Shown here: positions 35,469-43,576 of the stretch, one piece after another | Numbering within the stretch: position 1 is the first letter of the stretch | Layout: each line of letters begins with the position of its first letter | DNA from: an uncultured Rubrobacteraceae bacterium | GTDB taxonomy: Bacteria; Actinomycetota; Rubrobacteria; Rubrobacterales; Rubrobacteraceae | Reading direction: 5' to 3' | DNA length: 64,000 nt | NCBI GenBank assembly: GCA_902806085.1 | Contig: CADCVH010000069.1 | Coordinates: forward strand, 22,962 to 86,961 | Made by a program: the position numbers and the translations under genes | Notes under the pieces: generated by a model | What the model saw: only the letters and a program-made list of their open reading frames with translations | Told to the model about the DNA's origin: nothing | The model's database searches: none

Positions 35469-36317
35469 CTACTTGACCGCGCCGGTGGTCAGGCCGCGCA
35501 CCAGTTGCTTCTGGGTGAGCCAGCCGACGATGACCGGCACCAGGATCGCGAGGGTCGTGAACGCCGAGAGCTGCGCCCAGAACTGGCCGCGCGAGGTCTG
35601 CTGGGCGGCCACGGCCACCGAGAGCGGCTGCCACTCTATCGCCGTGAACGAGACGCTAAAGAGGAACTCGTTCCAGGAGAAGATCACGCACAGCATAGCG
35701 GTCGAGGCTATGCCGGCCCGTGTGAGCGGTATGACTATGCGCCAGAGCATCTGGAAGAGGTTCACCCCGTCCACCTGCGCCGCCTCCATGATGCCCCTTG
35801 GCAGGTCCTTCATGAACTGGTACATCATCCACACCACTATCGGCGTGTTCATGCCCGTGAAGACGATGATGAGCGCCCAGGGCGTGTCGAGCAGGCGCAG
35901 GGAACGGAAGATCACGAACAACGGCGTCAGGACCGCGGCCAGCGGCAGCGCCTTGGTGGTGATGAACCAGAACACGATGCTCTCGTTGCGCGGGCTGTAA
36001 AAGTAGCTCAGGGCGAAGGCCGCCGGGACGCCGAGCAGCAGGCATATAAGCGTCGAGGTGCCGACGATGAACAGCGAGTTGAAGAACGGCCCCCAGAAGC
36101 TCTGCAACGCGGAGGCGTACTGCTCCAGGGTCGGGGTGAAGAAGATCTGGGGCGGCAGCGTGTAGGCGGCCGAGTCCGTCTTGAAGCCGGTGAGGATCAG
36201 CCAGAAGATAGGCCCGAAGATCACGACCACGGCCAGGTACAGCACCGCGTTCTGCAGGTAATGCACCCACGGGGTCGGTCGGCTACCCCTCTTCGACGAG
36301 GCCGGTACGCTGCTCAC
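35469..36317 (-). CDS. ABC importer permease (MalG-like), operon 2
   Basis: 282 residues, six helices. EAA loop is IMEAAQVDGVNLFQMLWRIVIPLTRAGI. The FGPIFWLILTGFKTDSAAYTLPPQ segment matches the first periplasmic loop of MalG-type proteins. The start is one base after the MalF-like stop. As in operon 1, there is no ATPase gene, so a common ATPase elsewhere is likely. Confidence 0.92.
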   Translation of the reverse strand: MSSVPASSKRGSRPTPWVHYLQNAVLYLAVVVIFGPIFWLILTGFKTDSAAYTLPPQIFFTPTLEQYASALQSFWGPFFNSLFIVGTSTLICLLLGVPAAFALSYFYSPRNESIVFWFITTKALPLAAVLTPLFVIFRSLRLLDTPWALIIVFTGMNTPIVVWMMYQFMKDLPRGIMEAAQVDGVNLFQMLWRIVIPLTRAGIASTAMLCVIFSWNEFLFSVSFTAIEWQPLSVAVAAQQTSRGQFWAQLSAFTTLAILVPVIVGWLTQKQLVRGLTTGAVK

Positions 36318-36318
36318 G

Positions 36319-37266
36319 CTACGCTTCCTCCTTCACTACGGCGTTCATCGTCCTCAGCAGCCCCGTCAGTATGACGAGGGTCAGGACCAGCGTGACTACC
36401 CCTATCGCGGAGGCCGCGCCCACCTGCCAGCCGACGAGGCCGGTCTGGAACGTCAGGTACTGCAGGTTCATCGAGCTGGTCCCCGGACCGCCCGCCGTGC
36501 CCACGTAGATCTCGCCGAACACCTGCAAGATAAAGATGCTTCCTAGCAGGATGACCATCCGGTAGTAGGGGAGCAGGTGCGGCAGCTCCACGTACCGGAA
36601 GACGTCAAACCGGTTGCACCCGTCGAGCTGGGCCGCCTCCTTCTCCTCCTCCGCGATGGCGGAGAGCCCGGCGAGCAGCACCAGCATGAACAGCGGCTCC
36701 CACTGCCAGGCGACCATGGTGGCGACCATGATCAGGGGTATCTGGGCCATCGGGTTGAAGCCCTCGATCCCGAACAGGCCCACGAACCAGGTGACCAGCC
36801 CGAAGTTGGGGCTGAACAGCTCGTTTTTCCAGATAAGGCCCGTCACGGTCGGCATGATGAAGAACGGCGTGACCAGCAGTGTCTGGACGAGGCCCTTGGC
36901 GAAGAATTTCCGGTTCAGGAGCAGCGCCAGCCCGAGGCCGACGAGGCAGCAGATCACGAGCGCCATCGCCGCGAGGGCTATCGTCTGCAGCATGATGGTC
37001 CCGAACTCGGCGGTGAAGATCTCCCGTCCGTAGTTGCTCAAGCCCACGAACGTCCGCCCGAGGTCGGGCCGGATGATGTTCCACGACTGCAGGCTCAAGT
37101 ATATGGTAAGCAGAAACGGTATCTGCGTGATAAGGATGACCACGATCAGGGCGGGGTAGAGCAGGGAACGCCGCTGCGCCTCAGGCGAGGCGGGCGCCTT
37201 GCGCGTCCCCGCCCCTGTGCCTGAGGCGGCCCTCTTCGTACCCGACATGTTCTCGCTGACTGCCAC
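36319..37266 (-). CDS. ABC importer permease (MalF-like), operon 2
   Basis: 315 residues from GTG 37266, with GGGAGG nine bases upstream; an internal ATG at 37248 is an alternative. Six helices and the EAA loop KEAAQLDGCNRFDVFRYVELPHLLPYY. The YLSLQSWNIIRPDLGRTFVGLSNYG stretch is the periplasmic loop typical of MalF proteins. It lies between the substrate-binding lipoprotein and the MalG-like subunit. Confidence 0.92.
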   Translation of the reverse strand: MAVSENMSGTKRAASGTGAGTRKAPASPEAQRRSLLYPALIVVILITQIPFLLTIYLSLQSWNIIRPDLGRTFVGLSNYGREIFTAEFGTIMLQTIALAAMALVICCLVGLGLALLLNRKFFAKGLVQTLLVTPFFIMPTVTGLIWKNELFSPNFGLVTWFVGLFGIEGFNPMAQIPLIMVATMVAWQWEPLFMLVLLAGLSAIAEEEKEAAQLDGCNRFDVFRYVELPHLLPYYRMVILLGSIFILQVFGEIYVGTAGGPGTSSMNLQYLTFQTGLVGWQVGAASAIGVVTLVLTLVILTGLLRTMNAVVKEEA

Positions 37267-37305
37267 CTGGATGAACCTCCCTACCCTCGTCGCGTTCGCC
37301 GGCCG

Positions 37306-38703
37306 TTAACCCTTCAGGTACTGCCCCTGGCGGGCCACGTCCAGCGCCTGCTGTTGCGCCTGCTGGGTCATCTCGTCCACGCTCATGTCGCCGGCGAGCA
37401 CGCTCGCCAGGCTCCTGCCGACCTCGTCGCCGAGCTGCTGAAACTCCGGTATGCCCACGTACTGGATACCGGTGTACGGCACGGGGTCCACCGTCGGCTG
37501 CTCGGGACGGGCCGTCTCGATGGACTCGATCTCGATGTCCGACCACGGGTTGTCCCGGTACTTCGTGTCCTCGTAGGTGGACCGGCGCGTGCCGGGCGGC
37601 ACCCTTACCCAGCCGAACTCCTCGCCCACTAGGTTGATGTACTCCTTGCTCGTCGCCCACTTGAGGAACTCGAAGGCCGCCTCCTGGTTGCGGCTGGCCG
37701 ACTCGATCCCAAGCGCCCACGACCAGAGCCAGTGCGCGCCGCGCTCGGTCGTCCCCGTCGGCCCGTAGGCGAAGGCGACGTCTTTGGCTATCTCGGAGGT
37801 CTCCGGGTCGCTCAGGTAGCCGGCCGTCGAGGTCGCGTCGTACCACATGGCGCCGTCGCCGGAGGCGAACAGGTTCTGGCACTCGGGGAAGTTGTCCGAG
37901 GTCGCGCCGGGCTGGCCGTATTTCGTCACCAGCTCCGAGTAGACCCTGACGGCCTCTTTGACCTCCGGGGTCTCAAGCTGCGGCTCCCAGTCCTCGTTGA
38001 ACCAGCGCCCGCCGAAGGTGTTGATGAACGTCCCGAAGGGCGCCATGTTGGCACCCCAGCCGGGCAGGCCCCGCAGGACCATCCCGTTCACGCCCGCGTC
38101 GGGGTCGTGCACCTTCCCCGCGAAGCCGGAGATCTCCTCCCACGTCGGGCGGTCGGGCATCTGGAGGTTGGCCTTCTCGAAGAGGTCCTTGCGGTAGAAG
38201 AGCATCGAGCTCTCGGCGTAGAACGGGAGCGCGAAGAGCTGGCCGTTGTTGGAGAGGACGGTGCGGATGGGCGCGAGCAGGTCCTCTAGGTCGTACTCCT
38301 CGCGCTCCGCCCGGCCCATCTTCTCGAAGAACGGGTCGAGCGGGACCGTCCACTGGTAGCGGCCCCAGAACGGCGTGTCGTAGCTGCCGATGGTGACGAT
38401 GTCGAAGTTGCCGGCGTTCATCGCCACGTCCTGCGTTACCCTCTGGCGAAGGTCGTTCTCGGGCAAAAACAGGAACCTGACCTCGATGCCCGTCTTGCCG
38501 GTGAAGTCCCCGACGAGGCTCTCCATGTCCTCCATCTGCGAGTTGCTGACCGTCGCCACCGTCAACGTCGTCCCCGCGAATTTCCCCCCTGAGGCCGGCC
38601 CGGACCCGCCGCAGGCTGCCGTCCCGAGCAGCGCGGCGCCCGCAACCCCGGCCCCGCCCATCCTCAAAAAGTCTTTCCTTGACAGCAGATTCGAGTAGCC
38701 CAT
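37306..38703 (-). CDS. ABC importer substrate-binding lipoprotein, operon 2
   Basis: 465 residues from ATG 38703, with AGGGGTGGG six bases upstream; an ATG at 38721 is also in frame. The signal region SRKDFLRMGGAGVAGAALLGTAAC combines a twin-arginine-like SRKDFL motif with a lipobox. The mature protein is a family 1 solute-binding protein (GTTLTVATVSNSQMEDME, then RKDLFEKANLQMPDRPTWEE). It is only distantly similar to the operon 1 protein, so the two importers probably take different substrates. Confidence 0.9.
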   Translation of the reverse strand: MGYSNLLSRKDFLRMGGAGVAGAALLGTAACGGSGPASGGKFAGTTLTVATVSNSQMEDMESLVGDFTGKTGIEVRFLFLPENDLRQRVTQDVAMNAGNFDIVTIGSYDTPFWGRYQWTVPLDPFFEKMGRAEREEYDLEDLLAPIRTVLSNNGQLFALPFYAESSMLFYRKDLFEKANLQMPDRPTWEEISGFAGKVHDPDAGVNGMVLRGLPGWGANMAPFGTFINTFGGRWFNEDWEPQLETPEVKEAVRVYSELVTKYGQPGATSDNFPECQNLFASGDGAMWYDATSTAGYLSDPETSEIAKDVAFAYGPTGTTERGAHWLWSWALGIESASRNQEAAFEFLKWATSKEYINLVGEEFGWVRVPPGTRRSTYEDTKYRDNPWSDIEIESIETARPEQPTVDPVPYTGIQYVGIPEFQQLGDEVGRSLASVLAGDMSVDEMTQQAQQQALDVARQGQYLKG

Positions 38704-38782
38704 CGCCAACCCACCCCTCATCGCCCCGCCACGGCCTTCTTGGCCCGATCCGAGCACCAATAGCTTCTTCCCCTAGGACCGC

Positions 38783-38811
38783 ATGCTACGTCCGCGAACG
38801 TATTGTGTCAA
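38783..38811 (-). promoter_or_regulatory. Promoter of ABC importer operon 2
   Basis: TTGACA (38811-38806) and TAGCAT (38788-38783) on the minus strand, exact 17-base spacing. The dyad at 38822-38837 begins 10 bases upstream of the -35 box, a position suited to activation or to repression of the divergent dhaL transcript. Confidence 0.72.
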
Positions 38812-38821
38812 TGAGCCTTTG

Positions 38822-38837
38822 TTGCACACCTGTGCAA
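38822..38837. promoter_or_regulatory. Perfect dyad operator between ABC operon 2 and dhaL
   Basis: TTGCACACCTGTGCAA: 7-bp arms and a 2-base centre, perfectly symmetric. It lies in the divergent region serving the leftward importer operon and the rightward dhaL-dhaM-channel-glpD operon. A related sequence precedes the SorC gene (31733-31748). Binding by SorC is inferred. Confidence 0.65.
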
Positions 38838-39030
38838 GACCCCTCCAGCGGGGGCCCGCGACGATTCGCGCGTTGCCCCGGAGATGGACGGGCGCCCACC
38901 CGCGTCTCCGCGGGATACAAGAAAACACCGGGGGGAGGTTCGACCCCCCGGACGCCGTGCCGGCGTGGCCCCGACGGCCGGGCGGTTGTACCCTTAGCAG
39001 AATCTTCAATCGGGCTAGAGAGGACGGGTT

Positions 39031-39666
39031 TTGGACAACGTTGAGGCCACGACGAAGGTCATCGAGCGGATGGCCGCCGCGATGGAGGAGAACCGCAAGT
39101 ACCTGACGAAACTGGACTCGGAGATAGGGGACGGCGACCACGGCAACAACATGCGCCGCGGTTTCGCCGCCGCCCTGGAACGCCTGGGAGATACCCGTCC
39201 TTCTTCACCCGCCGACGTGCTCAAGGCCGTCGCCATGGCCCTCATAGGTAAGGTCGGCGGCGCGGCCGGCCCCCTCTACGGAACCGCCTTCCTGCGCGCC
39301 TCGACCGCCCTCTCGAACGCCGACGTCGGGCCCCAAGACGCGGCCGGGGCGCTCGAGGCGGCGCTCGGCGGCGTAAAGCAGCGCGGCAAGGCCGAGGTGG
39401 GGGACAAGACGATCCTCGACGCCCTCACCCCGGCCGTCGAGGCCGCGAAGGAGGCGGCGACCGCCGACGGCGCGACCGTAGCGGCGGTCTTCCGGGCCGC
39501 GGCGGAGGCGGCGGAGAAGGGCGCCGAGTCCACGGTCCCGCTCACGGCGAGGAAGGGGCGGGCGAGCTACCTCGGCGCCAGGGCCGAGGGGCACAGGGAC
39601 CCGGGGGCGACCTCGACGCACCTCCTGCTCGACGCCGCCGCCCGCGCGCTCGAGGGCGCCGGGTAG
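39031..39666 (+). CDS. dhaL: Dihydroxyacetone kinase subunit DhaL
   Basis: 211 residues from TTG 39031, preceded by AGAGAGGACGG. The Mg-ADP site LDSEIGDGDHGNNMRRGF is intact (Asp residues at about 30-37), and VGGAAGPLYGTAFLR, GAESTVPLTARKGRASYLG and HRDPGATSTHLLL follow. DhaL carries the bound nucleotide that passes phosphate from DhaM to dihydroxyacetone on DhaK. Its DhaK partner is encoded at 23400. The stop overlaps the dhaM start by one base. Confidence 0.95.
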   Translation: MDNVEATTKVIERMAAAMEENRKYLTKLDSEIGDGDHGNNMRRGFAAALERLGDTRPSSPADVLKAVAMALIGKVGGAAGPLYGTAFLRASTALSNADVGPQDAAGALEAALGGVKQRGKAEVGDKTILDALTPAVEAAKEAATADGATVAAVFRAAAEAAEKGAESTVPLTARKGRASYLGARAEGHRDPGATSTHLLLDAAARALEGAG

Positions 39667-40064
39667 TGGTCGGCCTCGTGCTCGTCTCGCACAGTCCCAA
39701 AATAGCCGAAGGCACGGCCGACCTCGTGCGCCAGATGGCCGGCGAGGTCGAGGTCGCCCCCGTCGGGGGCGACTCCGAGGGCGGCTTCGGCACGGACCCG
39801 GAGAGGATCGAGGCCGCCATAAAGGCCATGGGCGCCGATGAGGTGCTCTTGTTTATGGACCTCGGCAGCGCCGTGCTCTCGGCTGAGACGGTGCTCGAGA
39901 TGCTCCCCGAAGAGGAACGTGCCAGGGTAACCCTCGTGGACGCGCCGTTCGTCGAGGGGGCCTTCGCGGCGGGGGTGTCGGCCTCGGCCGGGTCCGACGC
40001 CGGGGAATGCGTGGAGGCGGCGATGGAGGCCCGCACGGAGCCGAAGTTGGGCGACGAAACGTAG
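39666..40064 (+). CDS. dhaM: PEP-dependent dihydroxyacetone kinase phosphotransfer subunit DhaM (EIIA domain)
   Basis: 132 residues, GTG start overlapping the dhaL stop. Contains only the mannose-type EIIA domain: VGLVLVSHSPKIAEGTADLV with the phosphorylated His at residue 9, and LLFMDLGSAVLSAETVLEML. The HPr and EI domains fused in E. coli DhaM are absent, so separate PTS HPr and enzyme I must exist elsewhere. This makes the kinase PEP-dependent rather than ATP-dependent. Confidence 0.93.
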   Translation: MVGLVLVSHSPKIAEGTADLVRQMAGEVEVAPVGGDSEGGFGTDPERIEAAIKAMGADEVLLFMDLGSAVLSAETVLEMLPEEERARVTLVDAPFVEGAFAAGVSASAGSDAGECVEAAMEARTEPKLGDET

Positions 40065-40110
40065 TGAGGCCCGTTGCGTAGAGGCGGGGACCCGACAGAA
40101 GGAGAGGGCG

Positions 40111-40971
40111 ATGGGCGCCACGACGGCAAGAGGTTCGGACCTTGGGCGCACCACCCACGTAGTGCCGGGCATGACCGAGGAGCAGGCGGCGAAGGCCCGC
40201 AGGCTCGACGCACCGACCGTGGTGGCGGTGCTGCTCGTGATCCCGGCGCTCGTCCTCCACTTCTCGGAGCCGCGCGGCGCGCTCGCGGTGGCGAGCGGCG
40301 CGATCAACTGGGCGATCTACGCCTGGTTCTTCTTCGAGTTCGTCTACATGCTACGCTTGGCCCCCGATGACCGGGAGTTTCTCCGCCACAACAAGCTCGA
40401 CCTCACGGTGCTGGTGCTGACCGTCCCGCTCCTGCCGGGGGTGCTTCAGGCGCTGTGGGTGCTGCGCCTGCTCAGGCTCATCGACATGATGCCGGCCGTG
40501 CTCGGGCGCTTCGTCAACATCACCCTGCTCCCTTACGCGGTCGTGCTCGCGTTCATAGCCGTCTTCGGCGGCGGGCTCGCCTTCGCCCGCCTGGAGGGCG
40601 TGGGCGTCTTCGACGGGGTGTACTGGGCCAACACCACCGTAAACACCGTCGGCTACGGGGACATATCCGCGCAGACGCCGGCGGGCAAGGTGCTCTCCAT
40701 GGTGCTGCAGTGGACGGGGAACGTGATCCTGGCGATGCTCATAGGCGGTGTCGCCGCCTTCGCCCAACAACTGCTCCTCGGCGAGAGCGTCGAAGATCTC
40801 GGCAAGGAGGTGGACGAGTTGGAGGAGGACGTGGAGGAGGTCGAGGAGGACGTGGAGAGCCTGCTCGAGAACGTGCGGGGGATGTCGGCGACGGACCGCG
40901 TCGTGCTGCGGGAGTTGGCATACATAAGGGCGCGGCTAGATGAGGTACAACCAGAAGACCAACGGTCCTAG
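40111..40971 (+). CDS. Voltage-gated-like potassium channel with C-terminal coiled coil
   Basis: 286 residues, ATG preceded by GAAGGAGAG. Helices at about 34-60, 68-88, 98-118 and an S4-like ALWVLRLLRLIDMMP segment precede the pore. The selectivity filter TTVNTVGYGDIS is intact. After the last helix comes an acidic coiled coil, GKEVDELEEDVEEVEEDVESLLE (about 228-252), likely a tetramerisation domain. It is a six-helix K+ channel of the KvAP/bacterial Kv type. Finding it between dhaM and glpD, with 46- and 13-base gaps, is unusual. Confidence 0.9.
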   Translation: MGATTARGSDLGRTTHVVPGMTEEQAAKARRLDAPTVVAVLLVIPALVLHFSEPRGALAVASGAINWAIYAWFFFEFVYMLRLAPDDREFLRHNKLDLTVLVLTVPLLPGVLQALWVLRLLRLIDMMPAVLGRFVNITLLPYAVVLAFIAVFGGGLAFARLEGVGVFDGVYWANTTVNTVGYGDISAQTPAGKVLSMVLQWTGNVILAMLIGGVAAFAQQLLLGESVEDLGKEVDELEEDVEEVEEDVESLLENVRGMSATDRVVLRELAYIRARLDEVQPEDQRS

Positions 40972-40984
40972 AAAGAGAGGCCCC

Positions 40985-42739
40985 ATGAACCGCCAGATCC
41001 CTCCGGACGTAGGCGATTATCCCTTCGACCTCATCGTGGTGGGGGCCGGCATCAACGGCGCCGGCATCGCCCGCGACGCCGCCATGCGCGGCCTGAAGAC
41101 CCTGCTCCTCGACAAGGGCGACATCTCCTACGGCACGACCCAGTGGTCCACCCGCCTCATCCACGGGGGCTTACGCTACCTGGAGCACTACGAGGTCCAC
41201 CTGGTGCGCGAGTCGCTCGCCGAGCGGGAGAAGCTCTTGCACATAGCGCCCCACCTCGTAAAACCCTTGCGCTTCGTCGTCCCGATCTACGAGCGGAGCA
41301 AGCGCGGCCCCGGCCTCATTCGCCTGGGCATGATCGGCTACGACGCCCTCTCCTTCGACAAGTCGGTCCCGAACCACAAGATGCTCTCCCGCGAAGAGGC
41401 CCTGGAGCGCTACCCCGGCCTGAACCCCGACGGCCTGCGGGCCGCTGCCACCTACTACGACGGGCAGGTCGAGTACGCCGAACGCATAGCCGTCGAGAAC
41501 GCCATAAGCGCCCGCGAGCACGGTGCTACGGTCGTAACCCACGCCGAGGTGAAGCGCCTCCTATACGACGCCGGCGCGAACGGGGGCCTGCCGCGCGTGG
41601 CGGGCGTGGAGTTCGAGGACGGTTTGAACGGGGGCGCGTACAAGGCGTTCGCGCCCGTCACCGTCAACGTGGCGGGGCCCTGGATCGACCGGGTGCTCTC
41701 CGGTTCCGGCACCTTCGGGGTTGACCCCGAGGAGAGCAAGCCCGACGAGGCGAAGATGATCGGGGGCACCAAGGGCTCCCACCTCATCGTCGACCCGTTC
41801 CCCGGCGCCCCCCAGGACGCCCTCTACGTCGAGGCCCGCAGGGACGGACGCCCGTACTTTATCGTGCCGTGGAACGGGCGCTACCTCATCGGCACCACGG
41901 ACTACCGCTACAAGGAAGACCTCGACTACGTCTCCGCCGACGACGAGGAGATGGACTACCTCATAGACGAGACCAACGCCGTCGTGCCCACGGCGAACCT
42001 GACCCGGGACGACGTGCTCTTCACCTACTCGGGCGTCCGGCCGCTCCCGTTCAAGCCGGAGGGCTCCGAGAGCTCCATCACCCGCAGCCACGTCGTCTAC
42101 GACCACGCCACGGGCCGCTCCGCCGCCGGCGGCAGGCTCACGGTCGAAGGCGCCGGGCCGAAGGCCGAGGGCCTCGTCTCCATCGTGGGCGGCAAGCTCA
42201 CGACCTACCGCAACCTGGCCCGCCAGACGGTGGACGTGGCATACAAGAAGATCGGCCGGGACGCGCCCGGGAGCCACACGGACAAGGTCCCGCTCCCCGG
42301 CGGGGCCGTGGACGACTTCGAGAACTTCTCGGCGGAGTTCAAGGCGACGAGCGGGCTCACCGACGAGCTCTCCGAGAGGCTCCTCAGGATCTACGGCGCC
42401 CGCGCCCCGGAGGTGCTCGAGGAGGCCGGCGACGACCCCTCCCTGCGCGTCTCGCTCTCCCCGGACCCGGCCGTGGAGACGGGGCTTCTCGGGTGCGAGG
42501 TCCTCTACGCCTTCAGGCGGGAGATGGCCGAGACCCTGGCCGACGCGCTTCTCAGGCGCACGATGGTGGGCCTCGGCCCGAACGTGGCCCTCGACGTGGA
42601 CGAGGCCGCAGCGTCGGTGGCCGTCGAGCACCTCGGCTGGAGCGAGGAGCGGGCGGAAAAGGAGGTCGAGAACTTCCGCCGTTACGTCGAGCGTTACAGG
42701 CCGAAGAGCTTCCGGAAAGAGGAGCCCGCCGGGGTCTGA
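40985..42739 (+). CDS. glpD: Glycerol-3-phosphate dehydrogenase (FAD, aerobic)
   Basis: 584 residues. The FAD Rossmann motif is FDLIVVGAGINGAGIARDAAMRG, followed by DISYGTTQWSTRLIHGGLRYLEHYE and the C-terminal GlpD domain ending near RYRPKSFRK. It oxidises glycerol-3-phosphate to dihydroxyacetone phosphate at the membrane, passing electrons to quinone, and completes the glpF-glpK route. It is the last gene of the dhaL operon and a terminator follows at 42764. Confidence 0.96.
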   Translation: MNRQIPPDVGDYPFDLIVVGAGINGAGIARDAAMRGLKTLLLDKGDISYGTTQWSTRLIHGGLRYLEHYEVHLVRESLAEREKLLHIAPHLVKPLRFVVPIYERSKRGPGLIRLGMIGYDALSFDKSVPNHKMLSREEALERYPGLNPDGLRAAATYYDGQVEYAERIAVENAISAREHGATVVTHAEVKRLLYDAGANGGLPRVAGVEFEDGLNGGAYKAFAPVTVNVAGPWIDRVLSGSGTFGVDPEESKPDEAKMIGGTKGSHLIVDPFPGAPQDALYVEARRDGRPYFIVPWNGRYLIGTTDYRYKEDLDYVSADDEEMDYLIDETNAVVPTANLTRDDVLFTYSGVRPLPFKPEGSESSITRSHVVYDHATGRSAAGGRLTVEGAGPKAEGLVSIVGGKLTTYRNLARQTVDVAYKKIGRDAPGSHTDKVPLPGGAVDDFENFSAEFKATSGLTDELSERLLRIYGARAPEVLEEAGDDPSLRVSLSPDPAVETGLLGCEVLYAFRREMAETLADALLRRTMVGLGPNVALDVDEAAASVAVEHLGWSEERAEKEVENFRRYVERYRPKSFRKEEPAGV

Positions 42740-42763
42740 CGCGCGGGCTGTCGGCGGGCCTCC

Positions 42764-42790
42764 GAAGGGGGAGATCCTGTCTCCCCCTTC
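42764..42790 (+). terminator. Terminator after glpD
   Basis: An 11-bp perfect stem (GAAGGGGGAGA at 42764-42774 with its complement at 42780-42790) and a 5-base loop, 24 bases after the glpD stop. The following ACGTTTATG is only weakly T-rich. Confidence 0.75.
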
Positions 42791-42862
42791 ACGTTTATGC
42801 GGGGTGCGCTGGGGTAAGTTACAAGGGTAGATCGAAGAGTCTCAACAGGAGGTAACCCACTC

Positions 42863-43372
42863 GTGGAAACCAATCGAGGAAGCCAGGGCATCCTCTCGGA
42901 GGCCCTGAACGAGAAGCGCGAGGCGATCGTGGAGCTGTTGAAGACGGCCTACTTCATGGAGCTGGAGACGGTGATGAACTACGTCACGAGCTCCATAAAC
43001 CCCGACGGTGTGCGGGCCCAGGAGGTCAAGGAGAACATCGAGGAGGACATCCAGGAGGAGCTCGCCCACGCCCAGCAGTTCGCCGCGCGCATAAAGGAGC
43101 TCTACGGCACGGTGCCAGGCTCCATGGACTTCAGGGCGGTGCAGGAGAAGCTGCAGCCGCCCGGGGACCAGATAGACGTGGTCCACGTGATAAAGGGCGT
43201 GATCGACGCCGAGGACGGGGCCATAGAGCACTACACGCGCCTGATCCAGGAGACCGAGGAGGTGGACCCGGTCACCAACGACATGGTGGTAGCGATCCTT
43301 CGCGACGAGCAGGGCCACCGCCGCCTCTTCGAGGGCTTCCTCCGCGAGTACGAGTTCGAGGGCCGGACATAG
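42863..43372 (+). CDS. Ferritin-like four-helix iron protein
   Basis: 169 residues from GTG 42863, preceded by ACAGGAGGT. Four helices carry the di-iron ligand pattern: YFMELETVMNYV, QEELAHAQQFAARI (ExxH), GVIDAEDGAIEHYTRL, and ILRDEQGHRRLFEGFL (ExxH). This matches bacterioferritin/rubrerythrin-like ferritin-fold proteins, though the exact subfamily (Dps-like or DUF-type) cannot be fixed. It likely stores iron or handles peroxide. Terminator-like hairpins follow. Confidence 0.85.
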   Translation: METNRGSQGILSEALNEKREAIVELLKTAYFMELETVMNYVTSSINPDGVRAQEVKENIEEDIQEELAHAQQFAARIKELYGTVPGSMDFRAVQEKLQPPGDQIDVVHVIKGVIDAEDGAIEHYTRLIQETEEVDPVTNDMVVAILRDEQGHRRLFEGFLREYEFEGRT

Positions 43373-43385
43373 GACGCACCGCCGG

Positions 43386-43442
43386 GGCGTCCGCACGGAC
43401 GCCGACCGTCGTCAGGGGGCCCGGCCGCATCGGCGGCCGGGC
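43386..43442 (+). terminator. Two hairpins after the ferritin-like gene
   Basis: GGCGTCC (43386-43392) pairs with 43397-43403. GCCCGGCCGC (43419-43428) pairs with 43433-43442 around a 4-base loop, followed by GTTTCTCGTTG. The second is the stronger terminator candidate. Confidence 0.65.
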
Positions 43443-43494
43443 GTTTCTCGTTGGCGCGGGTATCGTCGGGGCGTGGGGCTGCGATATAATCAGG

Positions 43495-43500
43495 CCCGCT
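43495..43500 (+). promoter_or_regulatory. Consensus -10 box before the CNNM gene
   Basis: TATAAT stands out in this GC-rich gap, about 77 bases before the TTG start at 43577. No good -35 is visible at 16-18 bases upstream, so promoter status is tentative. Confidence 0.4.
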
Positions 43501-43576
43501 CGATGGGAGAGATTTATCTGATCCGGCCTCAGCCTCAAAGCGTTCCGCGCGCCCGCGGCGGGACGAGAAAACGCTC

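Noticed and set aside
38822..38837. Dyad considered as a rho-independent terminator
   Set aside because: Arms are 7 bp with a 2-base loop and no T-tract, and it lies next to a promoter, so an operator is more likely.
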